A DNA stretch of 64,000 nucleotides from Ligustrum vulgare (lineage: Eukaryota; Streptophyta; Magnoliopsida; Lamiales; Oleaceae). Positions 45,246-55,760 of the stretch are shown here, piece after piece. The stretch spans positions 23,782,859-23,846,858 of the forward strand of contig OY743184.1 in assembly GCA_963555705.1 (NCBI GenBank), given 5' to 3'. The notes under the pieces were generated by a model, which was given only the letters and a program-made list of their open reading frames with translations, was not told the origin of the DNA and made no database searches. The number at the start of each line of letters is the position of its first letter. Positions within the stretch are counted from its first letter, which is position 1. A program made the translations under genes and the position numbers.

Positions 45246-47714
45246 ATGGAATTCGATAACAATTGGATCAAGTTGAATAGAAGACACGAAAAGTCTAATG
45301 AGTTTTGGAATGGTATGAAAGCATTTGTAAACATGGCAAGACCACTAGCAAATGATAGGGGAATGATTAGAAGTCTGTGCAAAAAATGTATGAACATAAG
45401 GTGGTAGTTCGTAGACAGGGTTGACGTACACATTTTCAGTCACGGCTTCTACGAAAGTTATGAGAAATTGATTTATCATGAGGAGAATGAGGCTGAGCCT
45501 ATCAATTTTCCAACATGGAATAAAGGTATGTGTATAGGAGATGAGATGGAATCTGTTTTCAATGTTGTAGTTGAGGATGTATCCACCGCGGGATCTTCTA
45601 ATGTCCGTTACGATTAGTCGTTCGTGGCTCATCATTCAAAATTGTTACTTAGTCTTTTGTCATTCTCTTCTTTGAAATTTTTAGCTAAGTTGATGCATTT
45701 GAATGTTGCAAATAAGTGGACAAATAATTCGACTAAGGGACTATTAAATCTCTTGAAGTTGGCATTCCCGAAAATCAATCATGCTGGCTCTCATTACGAA
45801 GCTAAGAAATTGATGTCAAAGCTATGATTGGGGTACGAATCTATTCATTTTTGTAAGAATGATTGTGCATTATTTTGGAAAGAGAATGCATCTAAAGAAA
45901 TTTGTTCATATGTTCTAAAAGTCGGAAAAAAAAAATAGAAAAGTCTTCTAGAAAGAATGTCCACATAAAGTGTTGCGTTATTTCCCATTAACCCCAAGAC
46001 TAAAGAATTTATTTGCAACAACACATACTACAAAACTAAATGAGGTGGCATAATATAGGATACTTGAGAGACGAAGATCAATTGAGGCATCCTATAGATG
46101 ACAAGGCATGGCAGGATTTTAACAAAAAACCACCCAAATTTTGCTTGCGAAATACGAAATGTACGCTTGGGTCTATCTGCCAATGTTTTAATTCATTTGG
46201 TAACATGGGTCTGTCGTATAGTATGTGGCTAGTGGTTTTAATTGTGTACAACTTACCACCTTGGATGTGCAAGAAAGAAGAGAACTTGATGTCAACCCTT
46301 TTGATACTGGGTCCTTAATCAATAGGGAAAGAAATTGATTTGTTTTTATGCCCATTAGTGGATGAACTAAATGTGTTCTAGGATACAGGCATCGATACAC
46401 GTGATGCATCAAGTAACAATTATTTATTTAGAATGCATGCAGCGCTTTTGTTGACAGTTAGTGATTTTCCTGCTAGGAGTAGTTTATCAGGGTGGAGCAG
46501 TCAGGCTTATGGGGCATGCCCTACATGCAATGAAGAGACACCATCAATGTGTGTCATTGGTAAAACTACTTATGTGGGTCATCGACGTTACTTGTCAACT
46601 ACTCACCAATGGCAGAAGAGACTTGACTTTAATGGAAAAAGTGAGACGAGCGATCCTCCAAGAAGATTGACATGTACGGACATATTGTGATAGCCTGGTC
46701 ACTTTCAACCTATAATCCAAGGAAAACACCCAAGATACGAGGTTGTCAAAAAGAAAAGAGTTACTTTTGAACTTAATTTGAGTAAGAGAGTATTTTTTAC
46801 AAATTGTCATATTGGTCGACAAACGAATTGAAACATAATCTCGATGTCATGCATGTGGAAAAGAATGTTTGTAATAGCTTGCTTGGTATGATGTTAGGTG
46901 ATCCCCATAAGTCTAAAGATACTGATAAGGGAAGGGAAGGCAAGGCAAGGCAAGGCAAAGCAAGGCATGAGTTGATGAGATTTCAAATCAGACTAGAATT
47001 GCACTTGTATGAGGAAAGGGGAAAGCTGATGAAGGTTGCTGTGGAGTACACATTCACACGTGCAGCAGGTCAAAAATTCTGTAACTTTATTAAATCAGTG
47101 AGATTTCCTAATAGTTTTGCATCAAACATGAGAAAGAATGTTGCTCCAAGTGAGAATCGAATTCTTGGTATGAAGTCACATGGTTGTCATATCATCATGC
47201 AACGATTGTTTCCTGTTTCCAGTCGAGCATTTCTAAACAAGACTATTTCTTCAACTATTATTGAACTTTTTACATTTTTCAATAAGTTGTGTGCTAGGTC
47301 AATAAGGTTTAGCGACATGGTTAATTCTCAAGATCAGCTCCTACGTGTCCTCTGCAAGCTTGAATGAATATTCCCTTCGAAATTTTTTGATATTATGATT
47401 CACCTGGTGATTCATTTTCTTAAAGAGGCAATATTAGGTGGTCCCATTAACATGAGGTGATGTATCCATTTGAAAGATACCTAAAGAAACTTAAGGACTA
47501 TGTTAGAAATTTAGCAAAACTCGGGGGATCTATCGCTCAAGGTTACGTGGTCAAAGAAGCATTAACATTTTGTTTGCGGTATTTTGATGATGTTGAGACA
47601 AGATTCAATCGACTTGATAGGAATGAGGGAGAAATTATTCCAGAGATGCAGCTATCTGTTTTCAAGTCAAAATGTCATCTGATTGAGACAAGATTCAATT
47701 TGATGAATATCGAA
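45246..47714 (+). pseudogene. TNPD-like transposase (Transposase_21 / TNP2), decayed
   Basis: The catalytic-type CACTA transposase. Order: N-terminal transposase-associated domain (MARPLANDRGMIRSLCKKC), a segment with LGYESIHFCKNDCALFWKEN, the TNP2 domain (MRWHNIGYLRDEDQLRHPID at 46040, LCPLVDELNVF, MHAALLLTVSDFPARSSLSG, YGACPTCNEET at 46433-46550), LKHNLDVMHVEKNVCNSLLG (46825), and the C-terminal DUF4218-like part (MKSHGCHIIMQRLFPVSSRA at 47172, MYPFERYLKKLKDYVRN at 47460). At least eight stops or frameshifts. A pentanucleotide GGCAA expansion (46933-46965) adds repeated residues. The DUF4216-type tail seen in many TNPD proteins is not found. Confidence 0.85.
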
Positions 47715-49491
47715 TGAGTTTTCATAGTTTCTGTGAGTTTTTTTTAACTCCTATATGGTATTATAAAATCTTCAAATTATTAACTTGGCATGTGAAAATA
47801 TTAAATCAAGTGTATAGGCATAATTCTATGATATGATTGTTATATTAACAGGGATTTTATAGGAAGTCAGACTTGTTTGATGTCATTTGCTTAAAAAATT
47901 CTAGAAAACATAAAGGTTGCAAGTTACAACTTTGAGTGCTCTAGAGGGAGGAAAACAAGTGAACCATGTGAATTAGGCCTATTAGCCTTGGCGTGTTTAG
48001 GATAACGTGTATCTCATCGAACTTTTGAATTTTGATGAACAATTTGTGCATATTATGTACTAAATCTAAAATTTTAATGTAGAGATATATACATGGCTAC
48101 ATTTTTGTGACACTTCTCATTTTGTGTATGTAACTTGCATTATTTATTAATATTTCATGATGAATATGTAGCACCATCTTCGAGAAGAAAAGGCCCATCG
48201 TATGGTCTGAATTTGGTTAAGGCGTTCAAGTCCAACGGGAAGCAACCGATTTTGATAACACTGAGAAAATGTATCAACCCATTGGAAACAATCAAAAATA
48301 TGTAAGTAGACATGTGGGGAACCAAGTTAGAAACTTTGCAATTCCCTACTATAATAAGTGGGATGAAGTTTCGTCGGAGTTGAAAGAGCGTGTCATCAAC
48401 AACATATACGTAAGTGAATTAAATTTATTTGGATTTTGAATTATTCTTTGAACTTAAGAATTAGCCTTGTTAAATTCGAATTCATGTAGAACTTTTTTGA
48501 CGCGACATCATGATAAAGTGTCTCAAATGGACAGCTGCAGATCGATATCACTCTTATAAGAACACAGTAAATAATCACTTCAAGCAGCATGGACCTAATA
48601 AGCTTTATTGCTCTATTAATGCCACTGACTGGGAAAAGTGTGTTCAGTTATATACTGATCCAAAATTTGTAAGTACGAGTACTTTAAATTAAATTAATGT
48701 ACTTTCATTTTAGATTAATTTTTTAAATTGTAGTAAGTTGAATGTTGTTTTTCAAGGAACAATCGAAGAAAAATAAAGTTAAGCATCGAAATCTAAATAC
48801 CCTAGTCTACAATGGTTTAGCTGCACGATATGATATGGTAAAAATTTGATAGTAAGTCTATATGTTTCAATTTCGAATGTATAAATTGCTCATATTTTAT
48901 TAATTATGTAGGGACTAGCATACACAGAAATGGCCGAATGTCATAGACAGTTTTGAAACATTTCACCGTCGAAGGAAAACAAGAGAGTGGGTGAATGATC
49001 GTGTGGTGAGCGATTACATAAGTGAAAGCCAACATTAAACATTGTAATTATATTAATTATTTGAGATTTCATATGTGGTTGAATAATTATTTAAATTTAA
49101 AATATCAGGATCAAATGATTGAGGTACAAAACACGCAGACATAAGAGGCTGCCTTGAGTAGTATGCCGGTAGACGAGCGCATTGTTGATAAAAAGTTGCT
49201 CAGGGAAAGGGAGGGGACATGTCATGGAGTTGGATGAATTGTGTAGGGCTCATCTCACACCTTTTCATCCACTAGTAGATCATGTACTTCACCTTATTTC
49301 TAGAGTTCGGCTGAGATGAAAGCTCAAATCAATTCGCAGAATGAACATATTCGAGCGATGAATGAATATATTGAACATATGACGAATTCTCTCAAAACCT
49401 ATTTCCCGGGAATCCAGTTGATGTAGCCGCCACTGCAACACCTGTCGCCGCCACACCCTTCGGCTCCCCAACCGAACATGTTTGATATGCA

Positions 49492-50967
49492 TGATAAGTG
49501 CATTTTATGCACTTATTTATATGCTTAAATTAGGATTTTATGTAGTCATTTGAGAATAATTGCTACTAATTTATCTATCATTTGTACATATTTCAGTTTT
49601 ATTTCAATATCAAGAGAATGGAGCAATAAGAGGAAATAATAAGCAAAAGGGGAGGAAATTGAACCAAAATTGAGCAAAGCAAGGGTGTTGGATGCAGAAC
49701 ATGGATAAAGAAGGAGAATTGTGGAAGAAAAGATGAAATCGAAGATTTTCAAAAGTATAAGGATCAAATTGTTTCAATCAGAAGATGGAGACTTGAGGGG
49801 AAATAAAGAATTAGGACCAAGTTGCAGAATTTAAAAGAAGAAAAATTGCACCCGAAAATTTAACCGTGCGGCCGCACGGTTAAATGAGCCATGCGGCCGC
49901 ACGAAGGAAAAAACAGGCGACTGAAGTTTGGCTTTTCGAGGCTGCGATCGCACACTTCTGAACCGTGCGGCCGCACGGTAGTATCGACTGGGCCACTTGT
50001 GGGCTTTTCACGCAAATTCTGATTTAATTAACCTCTTTTCGCCTAGGTCAGAGGGGGGGCATATATATAGAATAGAACACACGAATTTTGGGGATTCATT
50101 CTTGACCTAATACACCAAGAAGCACATCAAAGGTTTGCAGAGCGGATTTGTGAAGATTCATCCAAATTTTCTTGAGATTTTCATATTATAGGTGATGAAG
50201 TTCTTTCATTTTTGTGATTTGCTATTAACCATGTATTTAGGCTAATTTTCCATAGTGCTAGGATTATGATGAAGTCTTAGAAAATTATTTCATGCTTTGG
50301 TTTACTTAATCTTATGACAATTGGTATTTTGAGTTATTGGTTCGTATTTATTTTCATCTATAATTTTGATGCATGAATTATATGATGTATGTGGTGAATT
50401 TTTATGATCGAAAGAGTGGAATTTCACTAGGACTTGAATCAATAGCATAGGGTTCGATAGGGATAGAAATATACCACTATGTCCTATGTGATCTTTTCAT
50501 GTTTTGCTCGTTTAATGCTTTCCTAAATATTAGCATTCATCATAGAAATATAGGTGAATTGTAATTAGGAAAAGGCTTAATTCTTGTTCGAAAGAGAGTT
50601 TTAGGCATTATAGAAACATTGATCGTCAATAATATACCTTGTCTTGGTTATTTGAATCAAAGTGTGAAATATCAATACTAAGATGGATTCTAAATCCTAG
50701 CACTTCATTCACATACATTTGTTAAGCAACTCTTGAAAATTCCATTTACTTATTTATTTGATCATTAATTTTAGATTTCTTTGGTAATTTGGTCTACTCA
50801 TTTAGAATCTCTTATAAATCACTGAAAATTCATTCGTTTCGGTTAAGGTTAATAATTCAAGAAAATAGATCTAACAAATCCTTGTGGGAACGATATTCAG
50901 ACTCAAATCCACTGTATTACTTGTTCGATACCGTACACCTGCGGTAATAGTCAAAATAAATCGATCA
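49492..50967 (+). mobile_element. Athila-type solo LTR copy B with 5-bp TSD
   Basis: 1476 bp starting TGATAAGTGCATTTTATGCAC and ending AAATCGATCA, flanked by a perfect ATGCA (49487-49491, 50968-50972). The start matches LTR copies A and C. A TATA-like CATATATATAG is at 50060-50070, and a cluster of perfect palindromes lies 80-200 bp upstream of it (49858-49979). No internal domain, so it is a recombination-derived solo LTR. Confidence 0.9.
49858..49979. repeat. Palindrome cluster in the Athila-type LTR
   Basis: Four perfect palindromes share the core TGCG-NN-CGCA: a 28-bp one centred on GCGGCCGC (49858-49885), TGCGGCCGCA (49892-49901), TGCGATCGCA (49943-49952) and an 18-bp ACCGTGCGGCCGCACGGT (49962-49979). 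They stand out against the AT-rich LTR. Confidence 0.9.
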
Positions 50968-51200
50968 ATGCACGATGATGCTAGTGATGATGATGACATG
51001 CCTTTATGATATTTACAATTTTTTTAATTTTTATGTGTTAAACTCTTGTTAATATTCGAGCTACTACAATTTCTTGTCAAAAAATTAAGCTTTAAAACTT
51101 TCATGCATTTGTTTACTTTGTAGTATTGTATGTATTAATAAATAATTAAATATGGAAATATTATGATAAATAAAATAATTCATAATTAATATTTCATAAA

Positions 51201-52715
51201 CGATAAGTGTATTCTTATACACTTATTTATATATCTAAATTAGAATTATTTATTGTCATTAAATAATAAAATTTACATAATTGTTTGTATTTCTTTATAT
51301 TCCAGGAAATATCCCAAAATCGAGTGAATTCTGCAATTGAGGCAAATAATGTGCATTTGTGTGATAATTGGACCTAAAATAGACAAATGGACAAAAGTCA
51401 TGTCAATCGGGATTTATTAGAGGTGCAAAGTGCTAGAAGTCAAAGTTGGATGGTTCAATCAAAGAGGAAAAAAAGTTGGAAGAAAAGAATTGAAGAGATT
51501 TAAAAGTATGGGGACTAATTTGTAGCAATTGAAATATGAAGGACTTAAGGGAAATTAAAGATCGGGGACCTACTTAAACAATTTTGAAAGATAAAATCTC
51601 GCTGGAATAATTGGCTTGCGCGGCCATGGATTTTACAATTGGTGGCCACTCGTTCAACCTTATATAAGCAGAACCGGAAATTGGATAACTACACAGCCAT
51701 CGCAATTCCTTTTGCGTGGCTGTGCAATTGTCCAGCCTAGTACCAGATCAAAAGCCCATGCGCGATTTCTTGTGTCAATTGCCTAGGTTTCTTCAACAAC
51801 CTATATATACTACCTTTCATGCACAATTTGGGGACCTTTGCATAGACTATTCCACACAATTCTTGGTTTTTTCATTCAAATCTTGGAAGGCAATAATCAA
51901 TGCAAAGGAAGAGGCTTGAAGATTACCCATGTGGAAGAACTTCTTGGTGCAAGAGTTCCTTTTATCTTTGTTAATCAGATATGCTCAACATGTTTATATT
52001 TAATTATCGTGCTTTTAATTATTTTGTGATGAGTAGTTAAACTATTAGTTGGGATATTCGATGTAGCATAAGTTTTACGCTGTTAATTTCATGAATTGAG
52101 TTTTACAAATAATTCGTATGTGTTGATTTTATTTTCACGTTTACTGCATGAATAAATTGATCACTTGTTCATGATCAAATGAGTGTTTTCATAATTCGAG
52201 AGGTGAACTAACACTTAGATCTAAGAATAAAATCCAGTACTTTGATAAATAATAGGGATATACATTTATTAGAATTGCGACCGCTAAATGATTTCTTTTG
52301 TTCCATACACCTAGTCATTATGACCTACTGTCTAGAAACACAGTCAACTAATTAGGTAGAGTTGATTTAAACTCGAGAGAGGAATTTCATATGCACAGAT
52401 GAATTCGGTCGAGCATATAGATAGGAGTAAAACTTGATGATTGGAATTAATAGTATTGAATTATGTGAAATCGAATATCCCAACACTTTTAAACATCACT
52501 TAAGAAAATCATAATTTGAATTTTTTATTTATTTAGGTTTATTCATTTTAGTTTGTTAGTTTATTGACTTATTCCAAACTTTAAAATCACGTCAATTTTC
52601 TCGTTCCGTTTAAAGTAATTAGTCTACAACATTAATTTACTCAATCCTTGTTGGATAGATATCCGGACTCTAAGTCCACATTATTATTTGTGCAACCTGA
52701 ACACTTGCGTTAGCA
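51201..52715 (+). repeat. Athila 5' LTR (copy C)
   Basis: About 1515 bp. Starts CGATAAGTGTATTCTTATAC, so the canonical TG has mutated to CG, and ends GTTAGCA nine bases before the PBS. It aligns to copies A and B at the 5' end. It carries one GC-rich patch at the place where copy B has its palindromes (GCGCGGCCATGG, about 51620) but no full palindrome. Confidence 0.75.
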
Positions 52716-52724
52716 ATAAGTTTT

Positions 52725-52741
52725 TAGCGCCGTTTCAAAGA
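52725..52741 (+). other. Athila primer binding site (tRNA-Asp type)
   Basis: TAGCGCCGTTTCAAAGA differs at few positions from TGGCGCCGTTGCCGGGG, the usual PBS of Athila/Tat gypsy elements. Confidence 0.7.
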
Positions 52742-52883
52742 TTGTAGTTTAAGTTTATTTTTAGACTACTTTCACTAATTCAAACTTTTTACCACTTTCT
52801 TTATTTTATTTTTATTTTTAGTACTTTTTATTTGTTAAATTCATTTCGTTCACTTTTTCTTTGTTTTCTTTTTCAGGTTGTAC

Positions 52884-55171
52884 ATGCGAAGTTTAAGAAA
52901 TGGAGAACTCGTAGAAGGTTATCCAAAAATAAAAAATAAAACTTTGCATCACAAGTTAAGGGAAGCTAAAGAATCAGATAGACAGACAAATCAAAAATAG
53001 GAAGACAGGGCAAACAATCTGGGTTTAACGACTATTGAACCCACAATTAATGAAGTTGACATGCTCGTTGGTGATTCCATGACTCCACGGATAATACAAA
53101 GCCAATCTAGCATTGTGTATCCAAATTTTGGGGTTGCAAACTTTCAGCTGAAGACAAATGTAATCAATATGTTCCAAAATAGGCAACATTTTTATGGGAA
53201 ATTGGACGAAAATCCGCACACAGGTCTCAAAATTCTTATACATGTGTGAACACTTCAAGTACCAAGGAGTATCCGATGACGCTATCAGGCTTAGGTTATT
53301 CCCGCACACATTGCATGATAAGGAAGTGGAGTATTTAGATTCTTGTCCTAGCGGGAGCATAACTACATGGAATGATTGATTTAGTTTAGAAATCCTGCAC
53401 AAAGTTCATGCCTCCCACTAAAGTTTCCAAACTCAGACATGACATCACAGTATTCTAGCAGTATGATTCTGAGTCTTTTGATGAAGTTGGAACAGGTTCT
53501 AGAGCATTCTCAGGAAGTATCCTAATCATTGCATCAACATGGGTGAACAAGTCAAGTTTTCTATGCATGGTTAACTCTTCCTCATTTCAAAAGCATGGTT
53601 AACTCTTCATCAAATGGAGCATTATCTACAAAAACAATTGGTGGAGCACTTAAGGTATTTGAAATAATAGCAAACACAAATGTTATGTGAGGATGAGATA
53701 GAGTAATCCAGAAGGGGTGTATGAAGTAGACTCGATTTGCGAAAATTGATTCTTTGGTGACTTGTTTGCAATTTATACAAGTGGTGAATTCAGTGAAAAA
53801 TGCTGGGGTAAATTTCTAAGAATGTGGAGTAAATCATGGAACTTCATATTGTCCTATTCTTGTGTGTCTAGTGGAACAGGTTAACTTCATGCAAGGAAGT
53901 CAATGCCAAAACAATCCCTATTCTAACACTTATAACCCTGGTTGGCGAAATCATCCCAAATTGTTTTGGAGAGATAACAATGCTACACAGATGGCTTCCC
54001 AGTATCAGAAAGAAGAAAAGAATCCACAACTGGAAGAAATAGTTTTGAAGCTCCTGCAAAAGACAGAACATTTTATTGGGTAGACAAATAGGTCCATGGG
54101 GAAACAGATCAATTCATGATTAAGACTGAACAATTTATGTAGAAAATGGAGATGGTCTTGTAGAGTCATCAATCCTCAATAAAAAATTTGGAAACTCAGG
54201 TGGGACAAATTGCTCAAATTTTGACCACTAGACCTGGAAAGCTTCCTAGAAACACAGAGACACCCCGAAGGAGCAAGTTATGACAATTGGAGTTGTAGGA
54301 GAAACGGGAATCATGTGCCTGGGAGGATCCATTTTGCTCAATGTAATAGGGTGTATGTACCCCTATTCCATATCCTCAAAGGTCTCTACAACAAATTATA
54401 AAGGGAATGGTGAATGCTATTACTACTCGGAGTGATCTCCAATTACCCGAGGTACATATAAAGAGGCCAGCTAAAATTCAAGACATAGGCATGGAAAGGT
54501 TAAAAAGTAGGTTGAGTTGTTTGACAAACCATCTGACAAGAGAGATAAGGGTGGTGAGGTGAAATCATCCATTAAGCTTCATGATCCACCCGTCCCATGT
54601 CCAAAAAGGATGTAGAAGAGTAAGGAGAACAAGTAGTTCAACAAGTTCCTCAATATGCTCAGGAAATTGCACATTAATATTCTCTTCATAGAGGCTATTA
54701 CATAAATCCCGAGCTATGCAAAATTTTTGAAGAAGATGATGTCAAGTAAGAGGAAGCTTGAGGATCTATAGGATGTGTCCCTAAATGAAGAATGCAGGGA
54801 AATTCTGCAAAAGAAGCTGCCACCAAAATTGAAGGATCCAAGGAGTTTTTCTACCTCATGCATAATTGGTGATTTACAATTTAATAAAGTTTTGTGTTAT
54901 TTAGGGGCAAGTCTTAACTTAATGCCTTTATCTATTTATAGGAAACTGGGACTAGAGGATTCAAACCAAAGCAATATCAGATTACAACTACCTAACCTTT
55001 TGATTTATTATCCATATGGAGTCGTGGAGGACATTTTGGTGAAAGTATAAAAATTCATTTTCCCCGCTGACTTCCTAATTCTGGATAGAGAAGAGAAAAA
55101 CAAGATGCCACTAATCCTAGGTCGACCTTTCCTAGCTACAACTCGAGCTTTGATAGATGTGGAAGAGGTGA
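52884..55171 (+). pseudogene. Athila gag and protease, decayed
   Basis: From ATG 52884 (MRSLRNGELVEGYPK). The capsid-like gag part is at 53090-53380: NFQLKTNVINMFQ, then GVSDDAIRLRLFPHTLHDKE and CPSGSITTWND in a shifted frame. The C-terminal gag has NPYSNTYNPGWRNHPKLFW (53898-53955). The protease is at 54775-55171: NEECREILQKKLPPKLKDPR, LCYLGASLNLMPLSIYRKL (LGAS in place of DLGAS) and [17 protein letters not shown]. Many stops and frameshifts. In Athila the protease precedes RT; nothing of RT is left because the chromovirus LTR starts at 55172. Confidence 0.85.
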
Positions 55172-55760
55172 TGTAAACCCCTTTGGTGACTAAACCAAAA
55201 ATTCCCACAACAATTTATGTATCAACCCAAGAAAGCTAAAAAAGGTAATAAATGAAGAATCATGACCCAAGTTTAACCCAACCAAAATTCTAAGGAAAGT
55301 TAACCCTAGCCTAATGGAGAGATTAAAACAAATACCAAGATTTGTGTAATAAACAACAACAACCAATACACAAGATAACTCTCAATATATAAGTTGAAGT
55401 AATATTCCAAGAAAAGTTACAAGTGAAGAAAGGATTTACCTCTCTTAAATGCTCTCAATGGAGTGTGTTCAATGTCCAAAAACTAGCTAGGGTTTGAATG
55501 CTTTACAAAAGATATACAAAGAGAAAAAAGAAGAAGTTTGCAAAATTGCACAAAAAACCCCGCATTTACATTCGGGAAACTTTCGGTCGACCGAAACTAT
55601 TTCGGCCGAACACCTGGTCGACCGAAATAGCACTTTCGGTTGTACAAAGCTCAGCCGAACCCTCCTGAGGCTAGCTCAAAAATCCTTGAAGAGTTTCGGT
55701 CGACCGGAGTGATTTTCGGTCGACCGAAATGTCCTGAGCATCCAAAATTATGCAATTGAC
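55172..55760 (-). repeat. 3' LTR of the chromovirus (right border approximate)
   Basis: On the minus strand the LTR ends GGGGTTTACA at 55172, directly against the Athila protease. Its 5' border near 55740-55790 is not fixed because the pol frame runs into it, as happens in some chromoviruses. A TATA-like TTATATATTG (minus) is at 55383-55392. The second LTR is missing because the element is fused to Copia sequence at 59640. Confidence 0.6.
55581..55729. repeat. Palindrome cluster in the chromovirus LTR
   Basis: Five perfect palindromes in 149 bp: TTTCGGTCGACCGAAA (55581-55596), TTCGGCCGAA (55601-55610), GGTCGACC (55616-55623), CGGTCGACCG (55697-55706) and TTTCGGTCGACCGAAA again (55714-55729). 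Part of this tract is also read as the C-terminus of the pol frame. Confidence 0.9.

Larger units (their letters stand above)
48180..51009 (+). pseudogene. TNPA-like transposase (Transposase_24 type), split by a solo LTR
   Basis: Exon blocks: 48190-48410 (KGPSYGLNLVKAF, RNFAIPYYNKWDEVSSELKE, donor GTAAGT); 48490-48668 (KWTAADRYHSYKN, ATDWEKCVQLYTDPKF, donor GTAAGT); 48757-48838 (SKKNKVKHRNLN); 48913-49000; and 49110-49491 with a charged C-terminal part (QINSQNEHIRAMNEYIEHM) and a Pro-rich tail. The last codons (DDASDDDDMPL, stop at 51007-51009) lie beyond the LTR insertion; removing the LTR and one ATGCA restores this frame. Several stops in the 5' exons. Exon layout parallels 16550-17655. 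Confidence 0.75.
44600..51200 (+). mobile_element. CACTA element II with TNPD and TNPA genes
   Basis: A leader homologous to that of element I (44650-45240) is followed by a TNPD-like gene, a TNPA-like gene and an AT-rich 3' flank. Neither terminal inverted repeat is visible: the 5' end is replaced by the Copia remnant and the 3' end by the Athila element at 51201. A 1476-bp solo LTR sits inside TNPA. Two genes in this order on one strand is the classic En/Spm layout. Confidence 0.8.
51201..55171 (+). mobile_element. Athila-lineage gypsy element, 5' half
   Basis: 5' LTR, PBS, gag and protease on the plus strand, cut at 55171 inside protease by the chromovirus LTR. It lies in the 3' flank of CACTA element II. 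RT, RNase H, integrase and the 3' LTR are missing. Family assignment is from the protease and gag motifs. Confidence 0.85.
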
